Of a stretch of 64,000 nt of DNA, positions 36,498-46,818 are shown piece by piece (positions within the stretch are counted from its first letter, which is position 1; each line of letters begins with the position of its first letter). Source of the stretch: Cyanophora paradoxa (lineage: Eukaryota; Glaucocystophyceae; Cyanophorales; Cyanophoraceae); the NCBI GenBank assembly GCA_004431415.1, contig QPMI01000596.1, positions 61,047-125,046 of the forward strand, in the 5' to 3' direction. The notes under the pieces were generated by a model that was not told the DNA's origin, ran no database searches, and saw only the letters and a program-made list of their open reading frames with translations. A program made the translations under genes and the position numbers.

Positions 36498-37349
36498 ATG
36501 GCCATTGAGCACGACGGGGCGCGGAAGCGAGCGCGGTCCGACGTCGGGAGCGCGATCGAGAGCGAGCTGATGGAGGACGAGCCAGCAGCTGCAGCTGCAG
36601 CGCGTTCATCCGCTCCTGAGCGTCTCGGCGAAGCTACGGCGCCGGCGGCCGCGCCACCGGCCGAGCCTGCCTCGTCCTTCGCCGTGCGCGTCAAGCTTGA
36701 GCCGCCGGCGGATCCTCCCGCACCCGCTCGCGAGCCGCCCTCGAGCGTCGAGCTCGAGGGCGCCGTACGCGTGCCTCAGCCGCCGGCGGGTCCGCCCGCG
36801 CTCGGGCCCGCGCCCGGGCCCGCGCCCGCACCCGATCCGAACGAGAGCATCGCGGGAGCCTTTCTCGTAGACACCCTCCGCGGTCCGCGCTGGAATGTCG
36901 CCATGTTCAGGGACGGAAAGCGGCGCAGCTACGTCGTGGAGCTCCCGTACCCGGGCTGCAAGCAGGTCCCAGCCCGAAGCGAGCTCAAGTTCTACGCCGT
37001 CCAGCGCGGCATCGAGCCCGGCATCTACCCTCGCTGGTTCGCCGCCTTTCTGCTCGTCTCAGTCTCTTTTGGATCTATCTAATTATACGCACGCTCACTG
37101 CAGGGGCAGATCCTTTAACTACGCGGACCGCCCGTCGGCGCTCGCACAGGTCTGGCGCGTTCCGGGCTTCAAGGGCACCAACGCCCAGAAGTTCTTCACG
37201 ATCGACCAGGCTATGGACTTCATGGTACGCCGCCGCCTGATCTGATCTGATCTGATCTGATTTGATCTGCGGCGCGGCAGGAGAGCGGCGCGGGGCCGGA
37301 GCGCATCCCTTGCACGCGCCCCGCGGGGATGCGGGTCCCCTGGGCCTGA
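36498..37349 (+). CDS. RNase H1-type hybrid-binding domain protein (no catalytic domain)
   Basis: Three phase-consistent exons (36498-37036, 37104-37224, 37281-37349) give about 242 residues. The N-terminus 'MAIEHDGARKRARSD' includes a basic nuclear-localisation-like stretch, followed by a Pro/Ala-rich linker. The C-terminal part is a hybrid-binding (Cauli_VI/RNHCP) domain: 'KFYAVQRGIEPGIYPRW', an intron inside the Trp codon, then 'VWRVPGFKGTNAQKFFT'. This matches the RNase H1 pattern of a YAV..G..PGIY..W strand followed by a V.GF.GA..K.F strand. These domains bind RNA-DNA hybrids or dsRNA. No RNase H catalytic domain follows, because the third exon stops after 22 residues. The introns contain the GATCT microsatellite. 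A separate upstream exon is possible. Confidence 0.75.
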
Positions 37350-38344
37350 GCGGCTGAGCTGCGGCTCCCCGCGGGCCGTCGCCGGGGGGGGGGGGGGGGA
37401 GGGGGGGAGGGGGGCGGAGAGATCCCCCGCGGCTCCCCGTCGCTGAGCTGGGGGCCTGGCCCCGACCGTCTCTGGCCCCCTGGTCCCTGGGCCTGGTCCC
37501 TGGTCCCCCCCGTCCCCCACATTCGCCTCCCCCCCCCCTCCCCCCCCCCCCCCGGCTCCTCCTGGTCCTTGGGATCCTGAGCGGCTCCCCTGAGCGGCTC
37601 CTGCCGGGCCGGGCCGGGCCGGAGCCCATCCAGTCCCCTGGGCCTGAGCGGCTCCCCGCGGGCCGCCGCTGAGCCCCGCCCCCCCTGACCTGAGCGGCTC
37701 ATGCCGGGCCAGAGCGCATCCCATCCCCTGGGCCTGATCCTGGGCCGTCGCGGAGCTGGCGGGCTGCCACCGGCCCGCCCCCCCTGACATGCTTCATCTC
37801 CCCCGATGGCGGCTCCCTTTACCCCGGCTCCCTTACCCCCGCCTCCCTCCGCCCCCCCCCCCCCTCCCCGTCCCCCCCGTTCGCGGACCTTTCCTGGCCC
37901 TCAGCCCCCCCCCCTTCCCCCCCCCCACCCCTCCTTCCCCGCCACCCCACCCCACCCCAGCCACGTCCTCAGCGGTCTACTGCGCCACCGGCGCAGCGGC
38001 CCGCCTCCAGTACTTATCTAGCTATAGCATAGGTCGGCCTAGATGTAGGAGTAGCATGTAGCCCTCTTTCCGGAGGCTTATGTGAGCAAGGAGGCTTGAT
38101 TTCTTGTCCCCGCCCTAGCTACTCCTATTCTAGATATTTGGTTAGACCTTCCCGTCCTTCCAGCCCTAGGTTTAGGCTAGTATCCATCCGCTCTCTAGAT
38201 CTGTGTTTAATTATAAGATCTGAGAAAATTGATCATGAATATTAATTCATGATCAATCGCAATGAACGATTTTCGGATCTCTAGATGTGTACATATTTTG
38301 CTTGCTGAGATCTGCTATCTTCTGTCTGTAGGGCTTATTCTCTG
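37350..38344. other. Intergenic region with poly-G/poly-C runs
   Basis: Contains long G and C runs (37387-37400, 37530-37554, 37850-37925) and several copies of CCTGAGCGGCTC between 37340 and 37740. I see no gene. The right end (38200-38344) is AT-rich with palindromes such as TTGATCATGAAT. Confidence 0.5.
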
Positions 38345-41042
38345 TCAATGTGTAGCGTCATCTAGATCTGTCCAAAACAGAAGGCTCCACTGCGAGGCGG
38401 CGAAGCAGCCGCGAAGGAGGGCGAGGGCGGTGCGCTCGAGGCGCTTCTGGTCCTCCAGCTCAACCTCGACAACAAGTCCCTCGACATCGGTGCATATGTA
38501 CACCCAGAGACGAAGCCGAGGACCCAGGGGCGCAAGGACGGTAAGTCGCGCAATGTCGGCCTCGGACGAGACCAGAGCGAAGAGAGTGAGGTTGCCGGCG
38601 TCCTTAAGGGCGCCGGCGAGGGCCCGCAGGAGCGCAGGGCGCTCCGCGGCTGGCACCTGCCGGAGCTTGGTTTGAATGGTAAGGCCCGGCCAGGCCGGCA
38701 GCGCAGCCAGCGCCAGGACCCCAGATTCTTCGCTCGCCTGCAGATACGTATACGTGAGAAATCAGGTGAGGTCCGTGAACGCGGGCCAACGCATGCGCAC
38801 GTGAATTGTGCAGCGGCGGAGGAGGGGCCGCAGGTCGCCCACCAGATTCACCGCGTGGATTAACTTCTCCCGATTGTACGGTTCAGCCTGCGGCGTGCAC
38901 ATTAAATCAGCTTCGGGCACGTGCACATCGATATCGGTAAAACCTAGCCTAGTAGAAGGCAGGCTGGGCGGGGTACAGTCCACGGTCGGGCGGGTACAAC
39001 GCATGGCCGGAGGGTACGGACCTCGAGATCGACGGCGAGGCCGGGAATCGACGCCAGTGCGGCGACGAAGGGCTGAACGTTCATGTTCACGAACACGTTG
39101 CGGATGCTGCGCATGCGCAAGGCGTCCGTCAACCCATGCGCAGGGTGAAGGCAGCACTCCGCTCGCCCGGGGTCCGAACCTCATTGAGAGCTCTTTGAGG
39201 CCAGTTAGCGCTAGCCGCGCGAGGGGCGCAGCGCAATGGAAGAAAGACTCTAATGGCTGTCCTTCCATATACACATATACCTTCGCATCTTCCAGTCAGA
39301 ACAGGCTAACAGCGACGGCACGAATCGGCTCAAGCCTGCCGCACCGCTAGCGACAGACTTTCCAGAGCCGTGAGCCGCGCCAAAGCCTCATAAATACGTC
39401 CGATGGACTCCGAGGTCAGCTCGCGCCACGGGGCGATGTCGCTAACATTGACACAAAGCTTGCGGACCACCTGCGCATGCGCGAGAACGGGTTATAATCA
39501 ACTAATCAAAACGCTATTATCCACATTATCATGTTCTCCAAAAGTTAGCTAGCGCTTTTTGGTTTGGTGCGCATGCCAGCGCGCACCTGTGCAGCGCGGA
39601 CAGAGCCTGTGAAGGCTTAAAAGCTTCCAGAGACTCCACATATACAGAGCTGGAAACGGTGTCAGCTGTGAATTCGCCTTCCTCGTGAGATGCTCCCTGG
39701 GGTGTCCTCGTACGCGTTAGCTCTGCTGTTATAGAAAAGTCACGCCGCTTATATTATTTAATGATAGAAATTAAGAAATTAAAGGCACGCGGGCGTATAC
39801 GTATACGTATACGTATGAGTGCTTCTACAAAACTATAATCAATATCAATATATGTCAATATTATAATCAATATATATACGCTTCCCGTGCACCTGCCACT
39901 TAATACTCAGATCGATTCTGTCCAATTGGGGGTGCCCGAAAAACAGATGCGCTGCCCGGCGGAGGTGGTCGACGGGTACGCCGACGCTGATCGAGCGGAG
40001 GGCGGGGAGGGCGCGGAGGAGTGTCCGGATGTACTCGGCGCCAACGGGGTACGGGAGGCTGAGGTGCTGGAGCGAAGTGAAGAGGGCGAGGGCGGCATCG
40101 GTAATGCCATCCTCGTTGCAAATGAAGTCCTTCCAGGCGAAGAACCAGCCGTTTTGCGTCAGGTCTCGCCCGAGTTCGAGCTGGTGTCGAACCACATTCG
40201 AAGTCAGTCAGTCTGCAGCTTGGCAAGAGGGAGCACATATAAACAGAGAGCAAGGCAGACGCATCGCGGCCGCACCCGTGTCAGGTTCGGCATCACTCCG
40301 AACGCGGTGAGGAGAGCCGCGATGCGCGGATACGACGCATCAAACTTGGTATGTATTACACTACTGAACTCTTCCGTCTCCGCGCGCGTTGCGCAACGGA
40401 ACTCGACGCGCGCGGTTTCGATCGATGGCGACGCACGTGCAAGGCTCGAGACGATCTCGATCGCCGCGTACGCCTCCTCGATCAAATACTGCGAGTAGGA
40501 GCTGAGGCGGAGGCGCATGCGCAGCGCCCGCGCGCTGCCCCACGCCGCGAAGCCGGCCTCCGGGTGCAGCGATGCCAGCACGCGATTCAGCCGCTGCATG
40601 TGCTCCGCGCTGAACTGGGCGCGCGCTGCATCGTCGTCCATCGCCTCCAACGCCTGAATCTTCGCCTTGGGGGGCGCGAGGTCGAGCTCGTCCCACACGA
40701 CGGTCCGCAGGACGCGCCGTAGCCGCCGGCAGACCTGGTAGGGGCGGCACTGCGCATCGAGATCGTCCGGGACACGTGCGCGTCAGAAGAGGCCGCGGCC
40801 GCGCGCGGATTTGATTCGATGTCGGACGGGAGCGGGCGCGCGGGGCGCACGAGGAGGACGTCTCGGAGGCCGATGGAGCGGACGATGTGCACGAGCAGCT
40901 CGTCCGGGAGCGCGTCCAGCCGCGGCTCGGCGCCGGCGGAGCTCGCGCTGACGTCCGAGCTCGCGCTCGAGGCAGCCGCGGCCGCAGCCGCGGCGCTGGC
41001 GGAATCGGAGCGCGCCCGCTTATGCGCCCGCTCGTGCTCCAT
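38345..41042 (-). CDS. F-box / leucine-rich-repeat protein
   Basis: Exon 1 (40851-41042) starts 'MEHERAHKRARSDSAS', has an Ala/Ser stretch, then the F-box 'LDALPDELLVHIVRSIGLRD', split by an intron inside the box. Exon 2 (from 40749) continues 'CRPYQVCRRLRRVLRTVVW', the second half of the F-box. Later exons carry LRR-like pieces: 'ALFTSLQHLSLPYP', 'LLRALPALRSISVG', 'VVRKLCVNVSDIAPW', 'LARLTALESLSL', 'APLARLALTGLKELSM' and 'FVAALASIPGLAVDLE', ending 'LLFWTDLDDATH'. F-box proteins recruit substrates to SCF ubiquitin ligases through the repeat domain; the substrate is unknown. The start codon directly follows a CAG acceptor-like site. The N-terminal leader is shared with the gene at 36498. One splice junction near 40200-40280 could not be resolved. 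Confidence 0.8.
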
Positions 41043-41610
41043 CTGCGAAGAATGCGTCCACGCGGAGAATGGGCGGGCGAAGACTCGATGCACGCGCGGG
41101 AAGCGAGTGGAGAGTTCCCGGCTGCGTGCGCAAAGCGCCGATCGGCACACTTGGCGCTGGAAGCCGCTGGACGTCGGGGGGGCTAATCTGCGCAGTACCC
41201 CCCAGGCGGCATCGCGCGCGAAGAAGCCACGCCCCATCGCGCGCGTTTTCCTGTTATGATGATACCGATTCTTCAGTCAGAGAGCGTATGTGGCGTAGCT
41301 AGAGCCCGCGCGCACGGGAGTCGGCCCGCGTCGAATCGCATGAGCCAGGAAACGCAAGCAGCCCTAATCGTGATCGCTCCCCGGTACAGCAGCATTGCGC
41401 CATTTCCCAATGATTCCCGTAGAGATCGATCTGGACGCGTGGCCTTTGTCCTTTCGCGGTTCGGGCCTCGATCCGCTGTCGGGTTAACGTTCTTAGGTAG
41501 AGCACCGTAGAGCCCGCTGGACTCTTCGGCTCTTTCTCCGGCGCGTTGAGGCTGGGCCGCGGCTTCGGCGCTGCGGTGTTCCGCTTGGCTCGGTTTTAAG
41601 GCAGCAAAGC
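41043..41610. other. Intergenic (divergent promoter) region
   Basis: Lies between the starts of the F-box gene (minus) and the next plus-strand gene. No gene recognised. Confidence 0.4.
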
Positions 41611-43438
41611 GTGAAGTCAGCTGCTGCTGCAGCGGTCGGCGGGCAGAGATGGCATCTCCGCGGTGCGGCCCGGTGCTCTGGCCATCTTTGGCGCCGGTGG
41701 GTCTGCAAGGCGTGCGTGCTCCCATTGTCTCTGGGCGGGGCCGCCGCTGGACTGGCTCGCTGGACTGGAGCGGCTCGCCCGATGGCGATGGCGACTGCTG
41801 CAGCTGGTGCGGGTTTTCGTCCTTTCAGCCCCGAGCCCCTGATCCTCCGATGCCGATGCCGCACCTGCGATCGCAGGTCAATCAAAGAACGCTTTTCGGC
41901 CGCTGCCGATGCGTGCGACGGCATCCCGTCCGCCGGAGCCGGGGCGGGGGCGATCCCTGCGGGTTCCGAGCATTCCGACGGGGAGCTGGAGGACCACGAA
42001 ACCGATCTGGCGGATTCCGAATTCGATCGCGCGGGCCGCGACCGCGCCGCCGCGGCCCTGGCGGCCGCCGAGGCGCTCCTCCGAGTCGCCCCGCGGCCGG
42101 AGCCCGCGGCCGCTCCGAAGGAGGCCGATCCCGCCAAGCAGGATCAGGATCTCAAGCGTAAGCCTTCGAATAGCGGGTGAGCGGCGCTGCTTCTCACGCC
42201 CGCCCGCGCCCACCCGCCCGCCGCGTGTTTGACCGGACGATCGCGCCCGCTCGCAGCGAGCCGCGCTGGGCGGCGCTGGCGCCGGGCCCGGCCCTCCGCG
42301 ACGATCTCTTGGTGCTTCGCCTCCAGTTCTCCGGATCCGACGACGCGGTGAGCCCGGAACAAACGAGCGAACGAACATAGAGCGAAGCGCCCGTCTTTCG
42401 CTCGGACCGAAGCGAACGTTCGAATTCGCAGGCGAGCCCGCCGGGGACTTCGGGCCCGCCCTCGCTGGTCGCCTCCGCCGCCGGCACCACCGCCGCCTCC
42501 TCCTTCGCCGCCAGCCTCGCCTCCGGCCCGTCGCGCCCCTCCGGATCCGGGGTACGCCTGCTTCCGATCTGAAGCTTCGCCTCGCTTGGCTCAGGTTCGA
42601 GTCCCGCAGGGGTGGTTCTCGTGGTTCAGCGGAGGGCGCGGCTGGGGCGGCGGCGCGCGGGACGGGCCCCTCACCCTAAGCGCCCGCGCCGCCCGCGCCG
42701 CCTCCGTCGAAGCCGCCGCCGCCGCCGCGGCTGTGGACACGTGCACGGCCTCCGGCTCCGGCTCCGCCTCCGCCTCTGCCTTCGCCGCCCCGGGCGATCC
42801 GAAATCCCAGTCGCAGCAGCCCCCGTGCCCCTCGGATCCCCTCACCAAGCCCGTCGCCGCGCGGTCGGGGCAGCCGCAGGTGCCCACCTGCCCCTCCCCT
42901 CGAGCTCCTTTCTGCCTCGCTGACTCTGGCAAAGCAGCTTGGGCCCAACGCGCTGCTGCAGGCGATGGGACCGCCCCTCCTCCGCACCAGCGCCTCCCAA
43001 GTCCGTTCAACCCCCCACCTCCCCCCCCCTCCCCCTGCGCCGGCCCCCCGCCTCCGCCTGAGCGCTGGACTCGCTCGGAGTGTCTAGCCCCGGACGCTTC
43101 TCCCCCCCCTCCTCCCCCCCCCCCCCCACCTTCTTCTCCTTCCTTCCTTGATAAGATCTCTTGATAAGACGCCGTACTTGGACCCAGACGTACCCTCCCT
43201 GTCGTCACGTCGCTCCCGCGCCCGATCCAAAAGAAAATTAAACAGACCCGCTCCCCCTTCGTACCCCCCTCTGACGCGGCCGCGTCCCGCGCAGCGGCGG
43301 GAGCGGCCGCAGCGGGCGCGGGAGACCGACCGTGACGTCACGACCTGGCTCCTCTCCGTCACCGGGGGCGCGCCCTTCCGCCCCCACATCCTCGCGTCGT
43401 ACAGGGCGGCCCGGGGCGCCTTCGATTCGCGCCCGTGA
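41611..43438 (+). CDS. Multi-exon gene of unknown function
   Basis: The first exon could start at 41611 or at 41782 (MAMATAAAGAGFRPF). It contains 'LILRCRCRTCDRRS' (two closely spaced C-x-C/C pairs) and an acidic helix-forming stretch 'SDGELEDHETDLADSEF', ending before a GTGAGC donor at about 42177. Later exons include 'EPRWAALAPGPALRDDLLVL', an Ala/Ser-rich region, 'WFSWFSGGRGWGGGARDG' and a last exon 'VTTWLLSVTGGAPFRPH' ending 'GAFDSRP' at 43436-43438. Introns contain poly-C runs. No family is recognised, and exon borders are approximate. It is the last gene with host-like introns before the viral element. Confidence 0.5.
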
Positions 43439-44079
43439 TCGGGATCGCGATCGGGATCGGCCGCGGGATGCATATGGCGGCTTCGTGTTCCGAGGCGAGG
43501 GCCATGGCCGCCCGTCCCCTCGGCTTGGTTTTAGATGGCCACTAGGTGCTTATAGCTAGGGGCCACAGTTTTGTTTGTTTTCGACGCCCGGATCTCTTAG
43601 ATCGAATGTAGCGGTGTCGGTTTTTTGGTAGATCCTCTACGCCCCTGGATGGCAAGATACGCATCGGGCCATGCAATCTGTTCTTCGTAGATAGAGAAGT
43701 AGCGAGCGAGCTCGAGTCCGATTTCGTAGCTATTCGTTGTAGCGCTGACCTTTTGGATGTCTCGATATATATAGGAGGGCCATCAATGGGCCAAACGCGA
43801 AAAGGCAACTCCGAGAGCTCGAGACTCGGAAGTGACGCTTGGATTGCGGAGGTTCTTATAACCGCCGCAACAGCTGTGGGGGTACCCCCTCCGAGGCTGG
43901 CGATCGCGGCGATCGCGACCCGATCGCGACCCTGGTGATCGCGACTTTCTCCCGATCGCGACCCTTTTCGATCGCGATTTCGAGATCGGGGGCATTTCTG
44001 CGATCGCGAGAAAGGAAAAATCGGAAAAGGCCGAAAAGTGCGTTTTTCACGCGTGAAATCGACCGAAAACGAGGGTTCG
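43439..44079. other. Transition between host DNA and viral element
   Basis: No gene is supported. The region 43560-44000 is rich in GATCGCGATC-type palindromes (for example 43900-43990). The element's left end must lie here or slightly upstream, but I could not find a terminal inverted repeat or target-site duplication because the right end is outside the window. Confidence 0.4.
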
Positions 44080-44142
44080 AATCCCGGGCCCGGATTTGGA
44101 CTTGGGCAAAATCTCGGACTGAAATGGGAGAAAAATGGGACC

Positions 44143-44188
44143 TGGGACTTGGGACTTGGGACTTGGGACTTGGGACTTGGGACTTGGG
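44143..44188 (+). repeat. (TTGGGAC)n G-quadruplex array, copy 1
   Basis: About six tandem copies of TTGGGAC. Runs of three G every seven bases fit the classical G-quadruplex pattern G3-N4. It is followed by the flank GGGAAGAGTT and 'CAGAGTCTGG', which recurs after the second array (46240) and, inverted, beside the third (46620-46680). Confidence 0.9.
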
Positions 44189-44245
44189 AAGAGTTGGAAT
44201 CAGAGTCTGGACTCAAAACGGGGAAATTTTCGGAGGGGGAGAAAA

Positions 44246-44695
44246 ATGTCAGGCAATCTCTATTACGATTTCCCCTTTGAGTTGCATATGGCATTCGAGA
44301 GGCTGCGCGAGTTCTGGCGTTGGCACCTCACAGGACATGACATTCCCGACATAACACCAGAGCCCAACACACAGGGCGTGCTTGAAGTCATCCGTCAATA
44401 TCCGCGTCGATTCAATGAATGGATCGAGTTCCACGCAACGAACCGTTTCCAGAGTCTCCCCGAGGCCATACGCGAAAATTTCGTGAGGCTGGTGGGACCA
44501 GGCTACGACAACCCTAACAATCATAGACCACGCCCAGCTGGCGTGACGCGCGAAGCTCGAGAAGACCGTAGACTTTTCCGCAGGGAATTGAGAGAGGATA
44601 GACGGAGGCTTTCAATGGGGCTCCCGCAGATTGTGAGGGGTACAGCCCGGATTACGAGACTTACCAAGAATTGTACGGCTTCGAAAATCCTTTGA
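44246..44695 (+). CDS. Viral hypothetical protein, basic C-terminus
   Basis: An intact frame of 149 codons beginning MSGNLYYDFPFELHMAF. The N-terminal half has aromatic/acidic content ('LREFWRWHLTGHDIP', 'RRFNEWIEFHATNRF'). The C-terminal half is strongly basic ('REAREDRRLFRRELREDRRR'), which suggests nucleic-acid binding. No family is recognised. It starts 57 bp after the first G-quadruplex array. It is one of the few element genes without a visible frameshift. Confidence 0.6.
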   Translation: MSGNLYYDFPFELHMAFERLREFWRWHLTGHDIPDITPEPNTQGVLEVIRQYPRRFNEWIEFHATNRFQSLPEAIRENFVRLVGPGYDNPNNHRPRPAGVTREAREDRRLFRRELREDRRRLSMGLPQIVRGTARITRLTKNCTASKIL

Positions 44696-45049
44696 GAGGG
44701 TACTACCAGGGTGAGGGGCCAGGGGGGCCCTGAGGGTGTACCCCCATCCGAGACTCGACCTTCGGCGGACGCACTCGGGCAATTTCCGTCAGGCCGGCTC
44801 CTTTTTCTGTCTTCGGTCCAACGCTAAATTTGGCTTTTTCAGGCCAGTTGGCAACGTTTTCCGTTGCGAACTAGCCCAGGAAAAAATTCGCCCACAAAAC
44901 CGCGGTCCGCCGCCATTTTGCCTCACTCTTGAAACGGGTTCGCCGCCTTCTCTCAGCCCAAGGAAACCCTGCCTCTCCGAATTTTCACAAGTCCGCCCTC
45001 ACAGTCACCTCACGTTTTGCCTTTGCTGATTTCTTTTCCCTTTGCGCAG
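44696..45049. other. Viral intergenic region with splice-acceptor-like end
   Basis: No gene seen. It ends in a pyrimidine-rich stretch and CAG (about 45020-45049) directly before the next start codon, which looks like a 3' splice site. Confidence 0.4.
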
Positions 45050-46113
45050 ATGTCGATTCCCGCTGAGCTTGCCGAGGACTTCGCCTTTGTCCAAGCAACG
45101 TGGGCTAACTCCGGTGGCACTCAAGGGCTACCCCTGAGATGGAGCAGCGCGCCGACGCTCTGGGGTACATCTACAATTATGCCATCTTACGCGCCACTGG
45201 CCCCGAAGTGCAACTTCTCCCAAGTCCGCCTTCACGTCCAAGGCCAAGAAATCCAAGTCCAAGCAACCCAAGCCCGAGCCCCCGTCGACGTGCCCCCGTC
45301 CCCGGCTGGGTCAAGACCGCCAACGGCTGGGGCGACCCCAAGCTTTTCGCCGAGTCTGCTGCCGAGACGCTCGCCTGGGCCTACCCCCTCAAGTCTTCAC
45401 GAATTACCCCCCTCCGTCATCGTCGTCATCTGCCCTCAGCCCGTCGCCGAGCCCGCCCCGAGCCCGCCGATGACGCCAAGTCCGAGGCCTCTGACGTCGA
45501 GTCTGACATCAACGACTTCATCGACTTTGACGTGCCGATTCCATACGACTCTGAGTCGTCTTCTGACTCTGAAGGCGACAACGAAAACCCGACTCGCAAG
45601 CGCCGCATTATCAAGACCAAGTCAATCGTCAAGAAGAAGTTCATGGAGACTACGTCATTCACCGACAACTCCGAGCGCGTCAAGGACCCCGCCAAGGCAC
45701 ACGAGAAGGACTTGAAGCTCGGCGCCGGCATTGCCCGTTCTCGCGTGACGTCACACTACAGCGAGCGCCTGACTCAGCACGTCAAGACCATTGAGAAGCG
45801 CGTCCTCTGCAACGAGCTCCGCAAGGAGTTGGAGCGCAAGCGGCGCCACGAGCGCCTTGTCCAGTACCAGATCAACAAGGCGCGGATCGCCGAGCGCAAG
45901 CAGAAGGAGGCGGCCGAGCTCAAGGCGCGCATCGAGGCTCAGCAGCAGCGCGAGGCAGAGGCGGCAGCGGCCTTGGCGGCGCAGCGCGAGCGCGAGCGGC
46001 AGGACTTGGTGCAGGCAGCGCAGTCCCTTCCCCGCATTCCCCTTAAGTCGGCGCCCGAGGGCCTCATTGAGTTGGTTTCCGATGACGATGACTCTGACTT
46101 TGAGATGCTGTAA
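45050..46113 (+). CDS. Viral coiled-coil protein with acidic, SUMO-interaction-like C-terminus
   Basis: Starts MSIPAELAEDFAFVQATW. A one-base frameshift near 45130 is needed to continue into 'EMEQRADALGYIYNYAI'. After a Pro/Ser/Arg-rich linker the protein has an acidic region ('SEASDVESDINDF') and a long, highly charged helix (about 45760-46020; 'LRKELERKRRHERLVQYQIN', 'AERKQKEAAELKARIEAQQQ') typical of a coiled coil. It ends 'GLIELVSDDDDSDFEML', a hydrophobic patch followed by acidic residues that matches a SUMO-interacting motif. It is probably a virion core or host-interaction protein, with function inferred only from architecture. The start codon directly follows a TTTGCGCAG acceptor-like site. 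Confidence 0.6.
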
Positions 46114-46186
46114 ATAGTATTGCGTCATTCCATTGTACATACTTGTAAAAATTGGCCGACTATTCAGTTACGACTTGGCGCGATCC

Positions 46187-46239
46187 TGGGACTTGGGACT
46201 TGGGACTTGGGACTTGGGACTTGGGACTTGGGACTTGGG
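46187..46239 (+). repeat. (TTGGGAC)n G-quadruplex array, copy 2
   Basis: About seven copies, same orientation as the first array and with the same right flank (GGGAAGAGTT, 'CAGGGTCTGG'). It forms an inverted pair with the array at 46681-46795. Confidence 0.9.
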
Positions 46240-46680
46240 AAGAGTTAGACTCAGGGTCTGGGCCCAGAATCTCTCTGGATCTGAGAGTTTGCCGCGCCAA
46301 GTCCCTAACCACCGGGCAGACATGTAGAGGGGTACGGAAATCTGCATATGACGTTTCTGGTGACATTCCAGGTGAGATTTCAAGCGAGGTAGAGTCTGAA
46401 CTGGTGTACGACTTGTAGCATGATACTGGACATGAAAGCTCACGAGAGTATGCAACCGAAAACGGATGTGAAGAGGGTAGGAGTTTTCGTGTGAGATGTC
46501 GAGAGAAGGAGGGTACGAGATGGGATACGAGTAAAAAAGACTACGAGTAAAAAAGACTACGAGTAAAAAAGAGTATGAGGAGTGGTAGGAGTAAAAAAGT
46601 CGGTAGAAAAACTCACCTGACTTGTCTGACAAATTTCTGATCCTGGAGAAAGTCTGGGCCGGGACCTGGGTTTCAACTCT

Positions 46681-46795
46681 TCCCAAGTCCCAAGTCCCAA
46701 GTCCCAAGTCCCAAGTCCCAAGTCCCAAGTCCAAGTCCAAGTCCCAAGTCCCAAGTCCCAAGTCCCAAGTCCCAAGTCCCAAGTCCCAAGTCCCA
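46681..46795 (-). repeat. (TTGGGAC)n G-quadruplex array, copy 3 (inverted)
   Basis: About sixteen copies of AAGTCCC, i.e. the heptamer on the minus strand, with two shortened units near 46730-46740. The shared flank lies to its left (46620-46680). The array ends 23 bp before the HNH endonuclease start codon. Confidence 0.9.
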
Positions 46796-46818
46796 GGTTT
46801 TTCTGAACCTAGGGCAAA

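Noticed and set aside
44060-44100. GGGTTCGAATCCC at 44073-44085 looks like a tRNA T-arm
   Set aside because: No matching A box, anticodon arm or acceptor stem around it; similar TTCGAATC words occur often in host introns (for example 31210, 11905).
43439-44143. Terminal inverted repeat and target-site duplication of the element
   Set aside because: I could not identify either, and the right end of the element is outside the window, so no boundary is claimed.
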